DNA from: Geodermatophilus obscurus DSM 43160
GTDB taxonomy: Bacteria > Actinomycetota > Actinomycetes > Mycobacteriales > Geodermatophilaceae
DNA length: 64,000 bases
Assembly (NCBI RefSeq): GCF_000025345.1
Contig: NC_013757.1
Location: 3,720,001 to 3,784,000 of the forward strand
Direction: 5' to 3'
Part shown: positions 1 to 8,916 of the stretch, one piece after another
How positions within the stretch are numbered: position 1 is the stretch's first letter
Layout of the letters: each line of letters begins with the position of its first letter
Notes under the pieces: generated by a model
Told to the model about the DNA's origin: nothing
Seen by the model: the letters and a program-made list of their open reading frames with translations, nothing else
The model's database searches: none
Translations under genes and position numbers: made by a program

Positions 1-174
1 CGGCGTGCTCCTCCCTATGTCGTGGCCTGGGCCCTGGCTGAGGTGATCGCGCCCTGCCCGCCGCTCGAGCAGGACTTGACTGCCGCCAACGCACTCCCGT
101 CGGCGGACCACCTCCTCGGCACCGACGCCATTGGCCGGGACGTCCTCAGCCGGCTCCTGCACAGCGGCGCCCCC
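1..174 (+). pseudogene. DppC/OppC-type ABC permease, N-terminal fragment
   Basis: The open frame starts before the window. It reads like the start of a dipeptide/oligopeptide ABC transporter inner-membrane permease of the DppC class: an IAP..PLEQDL stretch followed by the diagnostic PSADHLLGTDAIGRDVLSRL motif. The similarity stops abruptly near 174, before any transmembrane core, and the frame then runs into sequence belonging to an opposite-strand aldolase gene. No partner permease, ATPase or binding protein is adjacent. I read this as a recombination scar, a gene fragment that cannot make a functional transporter. The family assignment rests on the short motif only. Confidence 0.6.
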
Positions 175-717
175 GACGGCCAGGCACAGGTCCGACGGGC
201 CCACGTAGACATCGTCGACTCCGGGGGTGGCGCAGATTTTGCGCACGTTGGCCAGGCCCGAGGGGTTTCGATCATGATGATGACGAGCCGCGTGGCGTGG
301 GAGTCCGCCGGCGTCGGGCCGCCCCGTAGACCGGAGCGCATGGGTCCATAGGAGCGGCGCCCGGCCGGTGGGTACGTCGCCGCGGCGACCGTCGCAGCGG
401 CCTGCGTCTCGTCGTCCACGAGCGGGACGACGACCCCGCCCGCCCCCACGTCGAGCACCTTTCCGATGTAGGTGGGGTCGTTGGCCTCGACCCGCACCAT
501 GCCCACCGGACTGCCCGCCGGCGTCGATCGCGGTCAGTCCGGCGAGCACACCCAAATAGCCCAGCAGCCCGTGCTGGGCGTCGAAAGCGCTGTAGTTGTA
601 GCCGACACGGGCGAGCCGCTCGGGCGAGACAGGCGAGTCCAGCTTCACCCAGTAGCCGAGCATCCGTTCACGAGCTGGGAACCTGGCGGCGAAGGCGGTG
701 AAGTGTGGGTCGGGCAC
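172..717 (-). pseudogene. HpcH/HpaI-type aldolase, frameshifted and truncated
   Basis: Reads as a class II 2-oxo-acid aldolase (HpcH/HpaI family; cleavage of 4-hydroxy-2-oxo acids). The frame starts at a GTG 15 nt behind the aldo/keto reductase, with GGAG just upstream, and gives MLGYWVKLDSPVSPERLA and a QHGLLGY stretch near the active site. A one-base insertion near 510 shifts the frame to SPVGMVRVEANDPTYIGKVL and GAGGVVVPLV. A one-base loss near 273 shifts it back to GLANVRKIC and DVYVGPSDLCLAVG. It ends at the dppC fragment, so the C-terminal third is missing. With two frameshifts and truncation the gene is dead. It was probably cotranscribed with the reductase. Confidence 0.7.
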
Positions 718-732
718 GGATCTCCGATGAGG

Positions 733-1725
733 TCAACGGTTGTAGGCAGGCATCGGGCCGCGCAGCGAGGTCCCGACTTCATTGCAGGCGGCGACGACGT
801 CCACCGGGAGGGGTCCCGCTGCGGCCGCGGCGATGTTCTGCTGCAACTGCTCGACCCGCGAGCCACCGAGCAGGACCGCACCGATGTCGGGCGAGCTCAG
901 CAGCCAGCGCAGGGACAGTTCCGGCAGGGCCACACCGGCGTCGTCGGCGATCCTGGCAAGCCGCTCGACGGCCGCGAAGATCCCCGGGGTCCAGTAGCGG
1001 TCCCGGTACATCCGGGCGAGCCGTGACTCCCCGAAGCGGCCGGTGCCGGCAGCGGTGAACGAGTGCTTGCCGGTGAGCAGTCCTCCACCGAGGGGGTTGT
1101 AGACCATCGTCAGGAGCCCGCTGACGCGGGCGAACTCCAGGTACTCCTCCTCGATCCGGCGGGCGACGAGGTTGTACACCTGCTGCGCGACGACCGGTCG
1201 CGGGCAGCCGACCACGTCGGCTGTGGCGTTGAGCTCGGCGATCTGCCAGGCCGCGTAGTTGGAGACACCCAGTGCTCCGATCTCCCCGCGGTCCATCGCC
1301 TCCTTGACCGCCGTGAGCGTCTCGTGGATGGGCGTCGCCCGGTCAGGCTGGTGCAGGTAGAAGATGTCCACACGCTCCACCTGGAGCCGCCGCAACGAGC
1401 CCTCGAGGGACGCACGTAGGCCCGCGGCCGACAACGGTGCGGATTCCCCGGCGTCGGGATGCGGGATCCCGGCCTTGGTCGCCAGGACCATCCGGTCGCG
1501 TCGGGTCGCCATGAGGGATCCGAGGATGACCTCGCTCTGACCGCCGGCGTACCCGTTGGCTGTGTCCACGCCGGTGAGCCCGGCGTCGAGGGCCGCGTCG
1601 AGCATCGCCGCCGCTCCTTCGGCGTGCACCGTGTCGCCGAAGGTCATGGTGCCGAGCACCAGCCGAGACAGCGGAACCGGTGCGCCGGGCACCTCGACGG
1701 CGGCGGGGTCGGGAACGGCCATCAT
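733..1725 (-). CDS. Aldo/keto reductase
   Basis: NAD(P)H-dependent cytoplasmic oxidoreductase of the AKR superfamily, 330 aa, full length with a TIM-barrel pattern. The catalytic tetrad is visible: Asp54 and Tyr59 in DTANGYAGG, Lys84 in LATKAG, and His125 in YLHQPD. The C-terminal cofactor region is LLGGSRVEQLQQN. The start is the first of two consecutive ATG codons, preceded by AAGGAGG at about 10 nt. The aldolase pseudogene follows 15 nt downstream in the same direction, which suggests a former two-gene sugar-acid or aldehyde catabolic operon. The substrate cannot be told from sequence. Confidence 0.9.
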   Translation of the reverse strand: MMAVPDPAAVEVPGAPVPLSRLVLGTMTFGDTVHAEGAAAMLDAALDAGLTGVDTANGYAGGQSEVILGSLMATRRDRMVLATKAGIPHPDAGESAPLSAAGLRASLEGSLRRLQVERVDIFYLHQPDRATPIHETLTAVKEAMDRGEIGALGVSNYAAWQIAELNATADVVGCPRPVVAQQVYNLVARRIEEEYLEFARVSGLLTMVYNPLGGGLLTGKHSFTAAGTGRFGESRLARMYRDRYWTPGIFAAVERLARIADDAGVALPELSLRWLLSSPDIGAVLLGGSRVEQLQQNIAAAAAGPLPVDVVAACNEVGTSLRGPMPAYNR

Positions 1726-2313
1726 GTGGACGCTGCCTCCTTGGTCACCGGCTCAACACTCGTCACCGCTGCTGTCGCCTCCGGGCCCTGACGGCACAGA
1801 CGGGATGCCCAGGTGACCCGAGTGCATCCCTCCGAGACCTGGACCGGCAGGTCGGCGAGGTCGGCAGCGAGGCCGCACACCGGGACGTGCAGACACGGCA
1901 GTTGCTCATCAGGGCCACCACCGGCAGCACGGTGGCTGAGCTCTTGGCGGTGATCCTGATCGGCGCGGGATCGATCTTAAGCCTCTGGGCCTGATCACCG
2001 AGGCTTGCTGGCGCCCGCCGTAGTTGGCGGACGACTTCACAGTTATCAATAGGATTGTTGGTAGGTTGATCTGAGCTCATCTGGGTCTCGGCGGTTCTGC
2101 CGCCTGACCTGGGTTTCTCCGGCAACCGCGGTCCGCGCTGCCGCACCGATACCATTCAGCGTCAACTTCCGAGCAATCCTTTCAGTAGTACTGCAACGGC
2201 ACTTCCTCGTGTCGACGCTTCTGATTTTGCGTCTCGGCGGTGTGTCGTCCCAGGGATCATGCGATCGGACCGGGCACGTCAGAGGGAAGTGCCGTTGCAG
2301 TACTCGTGCCGCG
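1726..2313. other. Intergenic region, no supported gene
   Basis: Short open frames exist on both strands, but none shows a recognisable protein, ribosome binding site or convincing composition. The only clear structure is a pair of 20-bp inverted repeats at 2187-2206 and 2285-2304. The promoter of the aldo/keto reductase should lie at the left edge of this interval, reading leftwards. Confidence 0.5.
2187..2304. repeat. 20-bp inverted repeat flanking 78 bp
   Basis: AGTACTGCAACGGCACTTCC at 2187-2206 recurs as its exact reverse complement at 2285-2304. The 78 bp between them has no open frame of note. The unit sits beside the broken 3' end of the pyruvate carboxylase remnant, so it could be the trace of a small mobile element. 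No target duplication was recognised. Confidence 0.6.
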
Positions 2314-4017
2314 TTACATAACGCCTGCCATAGGGCCCAGGCACCGCGCCAACACACACATGGTCCGTCCGGAGCTCACCTCCAATGGTGGGCGGCAGGT
2401 CATGCCCGGGCCGGACCAGCGCACGACCACCAGGAGATCTCCACCTTCGACCTGCGTCACCTGGCCGATGGCGGCGCGGTTGACGGTGCCGGCGACCGGG
2501 GCGGTGATGGCGGCCTCCATCTTCATCGCCTCGATGGTGGCGATCGCCTGCCCGGACTCCACCGGGTCGCCCTCCTTGACCTGCAGGGTGACCACGCCGG
2601 CGAACGGTGCGGCGACCTGGCCGGGGTCGCTGCGGTCGGCCTTCTCGGCGGCCTTGACCTGCGCGTCGACCGGGCGGTCGCGCACCGAGACCGGTCGCAG
2701 CTGGCCGTTGAGGGTGCACATGACCGTGCGCATGCCGCGCTCGTCGGGATCGGAGACGGCCTCCACCCCCACGAGCAGGGTGACCCCGGGCTCCAGGTCG
2801 ACCGCGTGCTCGTCGCCGGGCCGCAGCCCGTAGAGGAACTCCTTGGTCGGCAGCACCGAGACGTCGCCGTAGGAGTCGACGTGCGCCTCGTACTCGCGCG
2901 TGGGTCCCGGGAAGAGCAGCCGGTTGAGGGTCTGCCGGGGCTGCTCGGCCAGCCCTCGCTCGTCCTCCGCCGACAGCTCCGCCGGCGGCTCGGCAAGACG
3001 GCGGCCCTCCAGCGCACGGCTGCGGAACGGCTCGGGCCAGCCGCCGGGCGGGTCGCCCAGCTCGCCGCGCAGGAAGCCGATCACCGAGTCGGGCAGGTCG
3101 TACTTCCCGGGCTCAGCGGCGAAGTCCTCGACGCTGACGCCGGAACCGACCAGCTGCAGTGCCAGGTCGCCGACGACCTTGGACGACGGGGTGACCTTGA
3201 CCAGCCGGCCCAGCAGCCGGTCGGCGGCGGCGTAGGCGTCCTCGACCTCCTCGAAGCGCTGTCCCAGCCCCAGGGCGATGGCCTGCTGGCGCAGGTTGGA
3301 CAGCTGCCCGCCGGGGATCTCGTGCCGGTAGACACGCCCCGTGGGCGCGGCCAGGCCGGACTCGAACGGCGCGTAGACCCGTCGGACGGCCTCCCAGTAC
3401 GGCTCCAGGTCGTTGACCGCGGCGAGGTCCAGGCCGGTGGCCCGCTCGGTGGCGTCGGTCGCGGCGACGATCGCCGACAGCGGCGGCTGGCTCGTGGTGC
3501 CGGCCATGGAGGCGACCGCGCCGTCGACGGCGTCGACCCCGGCGTTCCAGGCCGCCAGCAGGGTGGCGAGCTGGCCGCCGGCGGTGTCGTGGGTGTGCAG
3601 GTGCACCGGTGCGTCGAAGCGCTCGCGCAGCGCGGACACCAGCGTCGCGGCCGCCGGCGGGCGCAGCAGGCCGGCCATGTCCTTGATCGCCAGCACGTGC
3701 GCGCCGGCGTCGACGATCTGCTCGGCCAGCCGCAGGTAGTAGTCCAGCGTGTAGAGGTCCTCGCCGGGGTCGGAGAGGTCGCCGGTGTAGCACAGCGCAA
3801 CCTCCGCGACCGCCGTTCCCGTCTCCCGGACCGCGTCGATCGCCGGGCGCATCTGGGCGACGTCGTTGAGTGCGTCGAAGACCCGGAAGACGTCGAGGCC
3901 GGTGGCGGCGGCCTCCCGGACGAAGGCGTCGGTGACCGCCTCCGGGTAGGGGGTGTAGCCGACGGTGTTGCGGCCGCGCAGCAGCATCTGCAGGCAGATG
4001 TTGGGCGCTCCTCGACC
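2314..4017 (-). pseudogene. pyc: Pyruvate carboxylase remnant (carboxyltransferase and biotin carrier domains)
   Basis: Pyruvate carboxylase normally has about 1,100 residues: biotin carboxylase, carboxyltransferase and biotin carrier. Here the homology begins at PNICLQMLLRGRNTVGYTPYP in mid-carboxyltransferase, directly after a TAA codon at 4018-4020. It continues through the metal-site helix HLHTHDTAGG, the PYC/OADA conserved region and the biotin attachment motif EAMKMEA. The whole biotin carboxylase half is missing. At the other end the family stop is lost and the frame runs about 34 extra residues after GGDLLVVV. Both ends look like recombination breakpoints. The domains are well preserved in frame, so decay is recent. 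A stand-alone function is unlikely. Confidence 0.8.
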
Positions 4018-4682
4018 TTATCCACCGGTGGGCGGGCAAACAGCAGCTTCGGCATGGTCGATCACCACCACGGCGCCAAGCTCGGGGTGTCTATTCAACC
4101 CCTCGTTGAGGAACGCAGCACTACATGCGTCCGCGCGCTCGCCGCCCCCGACGCGATGACAAGCCCCCTATCCCCCGCCCCGGCACTCATCCTCGGACGC
4201 TCCGCCACAGCTGACGGAGTAACGTCCAGTGTTGTCGGTTCCTTTCCGCATCGCCCGCAACGCGGTGCGGTATCCGACAGCCCTCTATCCCCGTCGTCCG
4301 TCGGCGGAGTCAGGCTGTTGCCACCATGACCCTCTTGGCCCCAACGATTTCGAGCGGAACCATCCCCGACGCCCGAGCCACTGCCCCGTGCGGAAAGGAC
4401 GTCGGGTGCGACGTCTGTCAACACTCGTTGGCCTGTCACGACGCGATCGGTTTGAGATTCTGCCGCGCCACCCTTAACGGCGCCATCACCAGGGGCTGCG
4501 TCTGCCGGCCGTCGTGACGCCGACGCACCGCAACGAGCTGCCTGCCCGATGGGAGAACTGCGCAAGGAGCACCGACACCCCCCTGGGCGCGACGACGTGC
4601 GGTCACGGCACCACGTCGAGGCTGATGCCGGCTACGTCGCACGCCTCCTGATCGTGCGGCTGTCAGGCAGGGAGGGCTGAGC
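4018..4682. other. Intergenic region, no recognised gene
   Basis: About 665 bases without a supported gene. An open stretch on the minus strand (about 4170-4020) reads LNEGLNRHPELGAVVVIDH and could be a piece of a lost protein, but I cannot name the family. The other open frames here have composition typical of random GC-rich DNA. Confidence 0.4.
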
Positions 4683-5027
4683 ATGGAGAAGATTTCGCTC
4701 ACGGCCCTGGCGCGTCAGCAAGTGGAACTCGCGGGAAGCGCGTCGAGCGGCCGCAGCGCATCTACCGTGTACGGCGGTCACGAGCACAGCCTCCGTCAGA
4801 CGGTGATTGCGCTGGCCGCCGGACGGTTGCTGGAAGAACATGCGAATCCCGGAGAAGCCACCGTCCATGTGCTGCACGGGCGGGTCCGCATGGCCGCCGG
4901 CGAAGATTCCTGGGAGGGCTCCCCTGGCGACTTGTTGATCGTTCCGGACGCTCGGCACAGCCTCGAGGCTCTAGAAGACTCAGCAGTCCTACTGACGGTG
5001 GTCATGAACCGCTCACGCGGCAGCTGA
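4683..5027 (+). CDS. Cupin-domain protein
   Basis: A 114-aa single-domain cupin (RmlC-like beta barrel). The two cupin motifs are degenerate but present: the region around LLEEHANPGEATVHVLHGRVR and the second motif GDLLIVPDARHSLEA with its conserved PxxxxH pattern. Such small cupins bind a metal or a small ligand; this subtype is often annotated as a hypothetical stress or sensor cupin. The ATG is preceded by GGGAGGG at a good distance. It stands alone between decayed sequence and an opposite-strand SRPBCC gene. Catalytic activity is not established. Confidence 0.8.
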   Translation: MEKISLTALARQQVELAGSASSGRSASTVYGGHEHSLRQTVIALAAGRLLEEHANPGEATVHVLHGRVRMAAGEDSWEGSPGDLLIVPDARHSLEALEDSAVLLTVVMNRSRGS

Positions 5028-5155
5028 TCACCGGGGAGCCGACCTCAGCATCACGTCTGGCCAGAAGTCGGTCCCCTGTGCAGACAGGGGGACGGCCCCC
5101 AGTCCGGTTGACTCCTCGGGAGGGTCGTCATGGTCCGCCGCGTTGGCGGCACCGG

Positions 5156-5614
5156 TCACGGCACGACCGGCCCCGCCGCGTGAGCGGAGTGGGCGACGGC
5201 TCGGTCTCGGAGTGCTGTGTTCATCGCGGCGAAGCCGGTGGCGGTGTCGTCGAGGATGCGGGGCATCATCGGGACAAGCAGGCCGGTGAAGGTCTCGCGC
5301 TGGACGAAGCGGGTGCTGCCGTCGGGGATGGGCTCGAGGCGCAGTTCGTGCTCGCCGTCGAAGAGGCCGGGCACCCCGAGCCGTCCGCGCCAACGAATGA
5401 GCGTGCCGTCTTCGACCGCGAGCACGGTGGGGCGGAAGGTCATCGTGCGCGTCCCGGGGCGGACAGTGAGCGTCAGGCGCTGGCCGGGGGCGAGCCGGCC
5501 GGATAGCCGGGGCATGAACGGGTTCCAGTCCTGGTACCGGTCGGTGTCGGTCAGGAGCTGCCAGACCGTGGCGGCAGGCGCCTGGATGTCGACGGTGTGC
5601 TCGATGGTCCTCAT
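5156..5614 (-). CDS. SRPBCC-family protein
   Basis: A 152-aa protein of the START/Bet v1-like (SRPBCC) superfamily, a hydrophobic ligand-binding fold found in polyketide cyclases and uncharacterised lipid-binding proteins. Typical features are the N-terminal strand MRTIEHTVDIQAPAATVWQLL, DWNPF after helix 1, and the final long helix with GFAAMNTALRDRA. The ATG at 5614 is chosen over longer starts because homology begins exactly there and GAGAGGA precedes it; the upstream frame is Arg-rich non-family sequence. It lies 140 nt downstream of the MDR oxidoreductase on the same strand, so cotranscription is possible. Confidence 0.85.
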   Translation of the reverse strand: MRTIEHTVDIQAPAATVWQLLTDTDRYQDWNPFMPRLSGRLAPGQRLTLTVRPGTRTMTFRPTVLAVEDGTLIRWRGRLGVPGLFDGEHELRLEPIPDGSTRFVQRETFTGLLVPMMPRILDDTATGFAAMNTALRDRAVAHSAHAAGPVVP

Positions 5615-5754
5615 GGTTTCGGTCCTCTCAGTGGCGGGTTGCCGGGGTGAGCCGCGCTGGATTGGTGGGGTGTCATGGGTCCGGCGCGGAGGGCGGCGAT
5701 GCCGGCCGCCCAGGCGGCGTCGACGTCGCGAGGGCTCCACGACGGCTGCCCGGC

Positions 5755-6738
5755 TCAGGTGACGGTGATGACGACCTTGCCGCGCGCGTGTCCCTCTTCC
5801 AGGTAGCGCAGGCCTGCAGCCGTGTCGGCCAGCGGATATGTCCGGCCGACGACCGGGGTGAGCTTTTCGGCGTCGATGAGCTCGGTGACGGCGAGGAGGT
5901 GTTCGCGCGTCCAGGTGGCCGGGAGCGGTCGGAGCCGCTGGCCGACCACAGCGTTGAGGGCGAGCACGCGGAGGATCACTCCTATCGGGCCGAAGACGTG
6001 GCCGGGTGAGCCGCCGGCGTTGGAGACGAGGGTCCCGGTGGGGGTGAGCGCCCGGCGCAGTCGGCGCAGCGGCTGGTTGCCCACGTTGTCGTGGATCACG
6101 TCGTGCTGGGTGCGTCCGTTGGTGAAGTCGTCCTTGGTGTAGTCGATGACGTGTGCGGCGCCCAGCGACCGGACGAGCTCGACGTTGCGGGTGCTGCGCA
6201 CCCCGGTGACCTCTGCGCCCAGCGCCGCTGCGATCTGGACGGCGAAGCTGCCGACGCCGCCGGCGGCCCCGTTGATCAGCACCCGGTGCCCGGCCCGCAC
6301 CTGTCCGACGTCGCGGATCGCGCGCAGGGCGGTCTCCCCCGCCATGGTGACGCCGGCCGCCTGTTCGAAGGTCAGCCGCGCCGGCTTGAGCACCACCCGG
6401 TCCGCTGCGGCGCGGGCGTACTCGGCGAACGAGCCTCGCAACCAGCCGAGCACCTCGTCCCCGGGCCGCAGCCCGCGCACGTTCGCGCCGACCGCTTCCA
6501 CGACCCCGGTGCCGTCGGCCCCGGCGATCCGGTTTTTCTGCCTGGGCTTGGTCACACCGACTTCCCCCATAAGCCGCGCGACGTACGGGGCGCCGCGCAC
6601 CATGTGCCAGTCGTGGGGGTTGAGTGCGGCGGCGTGCACGCGGACCAGCACGTCGTCGGGCCCGATCTCTGGGAGGTCCGTGTCGACGAACTGCAGGACG
6701 TCCGGGGAGCCGAACCGCTCCTGAACGATCGCCTTCAT
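5755..6738 (-). CDS. NAD(P)-dependent alcohol dehydrogenase/quinone reductase (zinc-free MDR)
   Basis: Medium-chain dehydrogenase/reductase, 327 aa, of the zeta-crystallin/quinone oxidoreductase type. The N-terminal GroES-like fold carries the substrate-side motif NPHDWHMVRG; the Rossmann fold has GAAGGVGSFAVQ near residue 150; the C-terminus ends TYPLADTAAGLRYLEEGHARGKVVI. No structural or catalytic zinc cysteines are visible, so an NADPH-dependent reductase acting on quinones or enones is likely. A near paralogue lies at 11438-12520, on the other side of the ABC/TetR genes; both may belong to one detoxification island. Confidence 0.88.
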   Translation of the reverse strand: MKAIVQERFGSPDVLQFVDTDLPEIGPDDVLVRVHAAALNPHDWHMVRGAPYVARLMGEVGVTKPRQKNRIAGADGTGVVEAVGANVRGLRPGDEVLGWLRGSFAEYARAAADRVVLKPARLTFEQAAGVTMAGETALRAIRDVGQVRAGHRVLINGAAGGVGSFAVQIAAALGAEVTGVRSTRNVELVRSLGAAHVIDYTKDDFTNGRTQHDVIHDNVGNQPLRRLRRALTPTGTLVSNAGGSPGHVFGPIGVILRVLALNAVVGQRLRPLPATWTREHLLAVTELIDAEKLTPVVGRTYPLADTAAGLRYLEEGHARGKVVITVT

Positions 6739-6829
6739 CGCTGCTCCTTCGTTGCTGGTGTGTGGTGGCTGTCGGAGCCGGACCCGGCCGTCCCGCGAGG
6801 GCGGGGCGGCCGGGTCCGGGCGTGCGCTC

Positions 6830-7597
6830 TCAGGCCGGCGACAGTTCGGAGTCCCGGTCAGTCGAGGTGAGCGCGGCGACGGCGGCGGGGTTGAAGCCCT
6901 TGACGGTTAGGTAGACGCCGAGCGACAGCTCCCACAGGGCGATCGGGGCGGCCGCGATCACGTGCTGCCCGGCAGCCAGGTCGTGTGTGCCGAAGACGAC
7001 CCCGAGCACGGATGCAAGCAGCAGGGGCGCTCCGATGAGTCCCATGAGGGGGATGGCACGTGGCACGAGGCCGGACCGGTACATCAGGGTGCCCAGCAAC
7101 AGCGCGTTCACGGCCGCCAGGACGTTGGGCCCGAACAGGAACGTCCATTCGTAGACCGCGACGAGGGCCGCCCCGACGGGAACCAGCGAGGCTTCGTCTG
7201 CTCCGGCGGTTCCGGCCAGGTCCTGCCGCAGGGTCACGACGGCAAAAAGGCTCACGACGCCGATGGAGATGATGGCGGCTTCCAGGAGCCGGGAGGCGAC
7301 GAAGCCGAGCGCCAGGGTCTGGCTCTGGCGCTTGACCACCGTGAACAGCACGACTGCAGTCGCGATGCAGGCGAGGGCGTTGACCATGTCGAGCAGGCCC
7401 CCGACGAGGACGCGCGTGTCGGCGCCCGAGCCGACGATGTAGCCGGAGTCGCTCAGGACGGGGTCCAGGAAGAAGAACCGGGCGGGGATCGAGGCGGCGA
7501 ACGTGACCAGGTACAGCCCGCCCGCAAGCATCGCCGTCTTCCTCAGCCGGTCCATCGGAACTCGTGCGGTTGCCGCGGGTCGGTCGGTCAGTGTCAT
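6830..7597 (-). CDS. DUF4386-family membrane protein
   Basis: A 255-aa integral membrane protein with about six hydrophobic helices, beginning KTAMLAGGLYLVTFAASIPARFFF and containing YEWTFLFGPNVLAAVNALLLG and MGLIGAPLLLAS, the pattern of DUF4386 proteins. The start is the ATG at 7597 with AAGGGG upstream. It overlaps the stop of the preceding small gene by ATGA, indicating translational coupling. The biochemical role of the family is unknown. It shares an orientation with the SRPBCC and MDR genes downstream. Confidence 0.85.
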   Translation of the reverse strand: MTLTDRPAATARVPMDRLRKTAMLAGGLYLVTFAASIPARFFFLDPVLSDSGYIVGSGADTRVLVGGLLDMVNALACIATAVVLFTVVKRQSQTLALGFVASRLLEAAIISIGVVSLFAVVTLRQDLAGTAGADEASLVPVGAALVAVYEWTFLFGPNVLAAVNALLLGTLMYRSGLVPRAIPLMGLIGAPLLLASVLGVVFGTHDLAAGQHVIAAAPIALWELSLGVYLTVKGFNPAAVAALTSTDRDSELSPA

Positions 7598-7875
7598 GCC
7601 GGTTCCCCTTCTGCGGATCGATGGTCGATCACGGGGACGTCGGGGCGGTCGGGTTCCACCTGGGCGACGGAGACCAGTGACAGGCCCGTGTCGCGCAGCG
7701 TGTGCAGCAGGCCGTGCAGGGCGGCCTGGTCGACGACCGGACCGCAGATGTTCGTGGTGCCGTCGGTCTCGTGAGTGAGGCGCATCCCGTCGAACCAGGC
7801 GGCCCAGCGGGACTCGAGATGCCCCTTGACTCGGATCTGGTACTGCCTGGGCTCGTGGTACTGGCCTGTTGACAT
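7594..7875 (-). CDS. Conserved actinobacterial hypothetical protein
   Basis: A 93-aa soluble protein. The segment YQIRVKGHLESRWAAWFDGM followed by GPVVDQAALHGLLHTLRDTGL is a recurrent pattern in actinobacterial small proteins of unknown function, commonly found near membrane or transport genes. Its stop codon overlaps the start of the DUF4386 gene (ATGA), so the two are translated together. The ATG has a GGAAGGAG-like ribosome binding site. No catalytic motif is visible. Confidence 0.8.
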   Translation of the reverse strand: MSTGQYHEPRQYQIRVKGHLESRWAAWFDGMRLTHETDGTTNICGPVVDQAALHGLLHTLRDTGLSLVSVAQVEPDRPDVPVIDHRSAEGEPA

Positions 7876-8046
7876 GTCGGCTCATCTCCTTCCGCGGTGC
7901 GAGCGAAAGGTAGGAGCGGATGTGATGAGACCGGATCACCATGTGTGGTGATTGATGTGGTGACCTCGCCGACCACCACGCCGTAAGGGCAGTTCAGGAC
8001 GCAGCGCCAGCTTGGTGGGGCAAACTGCTGATCCCGCGAACCCGAC

Positions 8047-8883
8047 TCAGTCCGTGTCGCGCCGGTACAGCAGCACCGATCCCACGATCAGCGCGACGGC
8101 GGTGTACCCGGCGAAGACCAGAGCGCTCTCGGGTCGGGTGAGCGCCACGGCGATCGCCTCGGGGGTGTCGAAGTCGTTGGCGTAGGCGAGCAGCTTGTTG
8201 CCGGCGAAGAAGGGCAGGAAGCGGGAAATCTCCACGGGCAGGAAGAGGTTAAACAGGTTTTCCAGGACGAATCCCTATACCAGCACGCCGGCGATGGCCG
8301 CCGTGCTGTGCCGGATGATCATGCCGATCCCCAGCCCCAGCACCGCCGACAGCGTGGTGAACAGCAGGGCCCACGCGACCGTTGCCGGCAGTGCCGACGT
8401 CTCTCCCATGTCGAGGCCGGCGAGGGCGGCGCCACCGAAGCCGGCGGCCAGGCCGGCTGCTCCGACGAGCAGGCCGAAGGCGGCGGCGGTCAGCGTCTTG
8501 GACAGCGCGATGATCCAACGCGCCGGTCGCGCGGCCACCGCGCCCGCCAGGGTGCCGTGCTGTACCTCGGAGCCGAACAGCAGAACTCCACCGATCGCGG
8601 CCAGCATCGAGGTGACGCTGGTCCAGTAGAAGCCGACCTCGGAGACGAACAGCACCTCGTCGGTCACGAACATCGCGACCGCCCACGAGACGAGCAGACC
8701 TCCGACGAGCGCCAGCAGGAGAATCGCCCGGTTGACCCGGACCGTCGAGGCCTTGATCCAGTCGCTCCTCAGCGCCGCGAGAACAGCCCGGGCGTCACCG
8801 CCCGCGGAACGTGTGGCGGGGCGGTACTCGGGGATCGTGGTGGCCGCCGATGTCTGGTCCGCGCCCGCACCTGTGATGGTCAT
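8047..8883 (-). pseudogene. ABC transporter permease interrupted by one amber codon
   Basis: ABC-2-type membrane permease partner of the adjacent ATPase. The first 202 codons give a cytoplasmic N-terminus followed by hydrophobic segments typical of this class, with the EVQHGTLAGAVAARPARW signature. At 8275-8277 a TAG stops the frame. The same frame continues without shift (GFVLENLFNLFLPVEISRF) through two more membrane segments to a natural stop at 8047. A single base change explains the interruption. It is either a recent pseudogene, a sequencing error or, less likely, a read-through gene. The ATG at 8883 lies 33 nt after the ATPase stop, in the same operon. Confidence 0.75.
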
Positions 8884-8916
8884 GTCGTGTCCTCTGGGTC
8901 AGTAGTCGGTGGCGGA

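Noticed and set aside
1763-2155. 130-codon minus-strand frame
   Set aside because: No family, no ribosome binding site, Arg/Ser-rich composition typical of non-coding GC-rich DNA.
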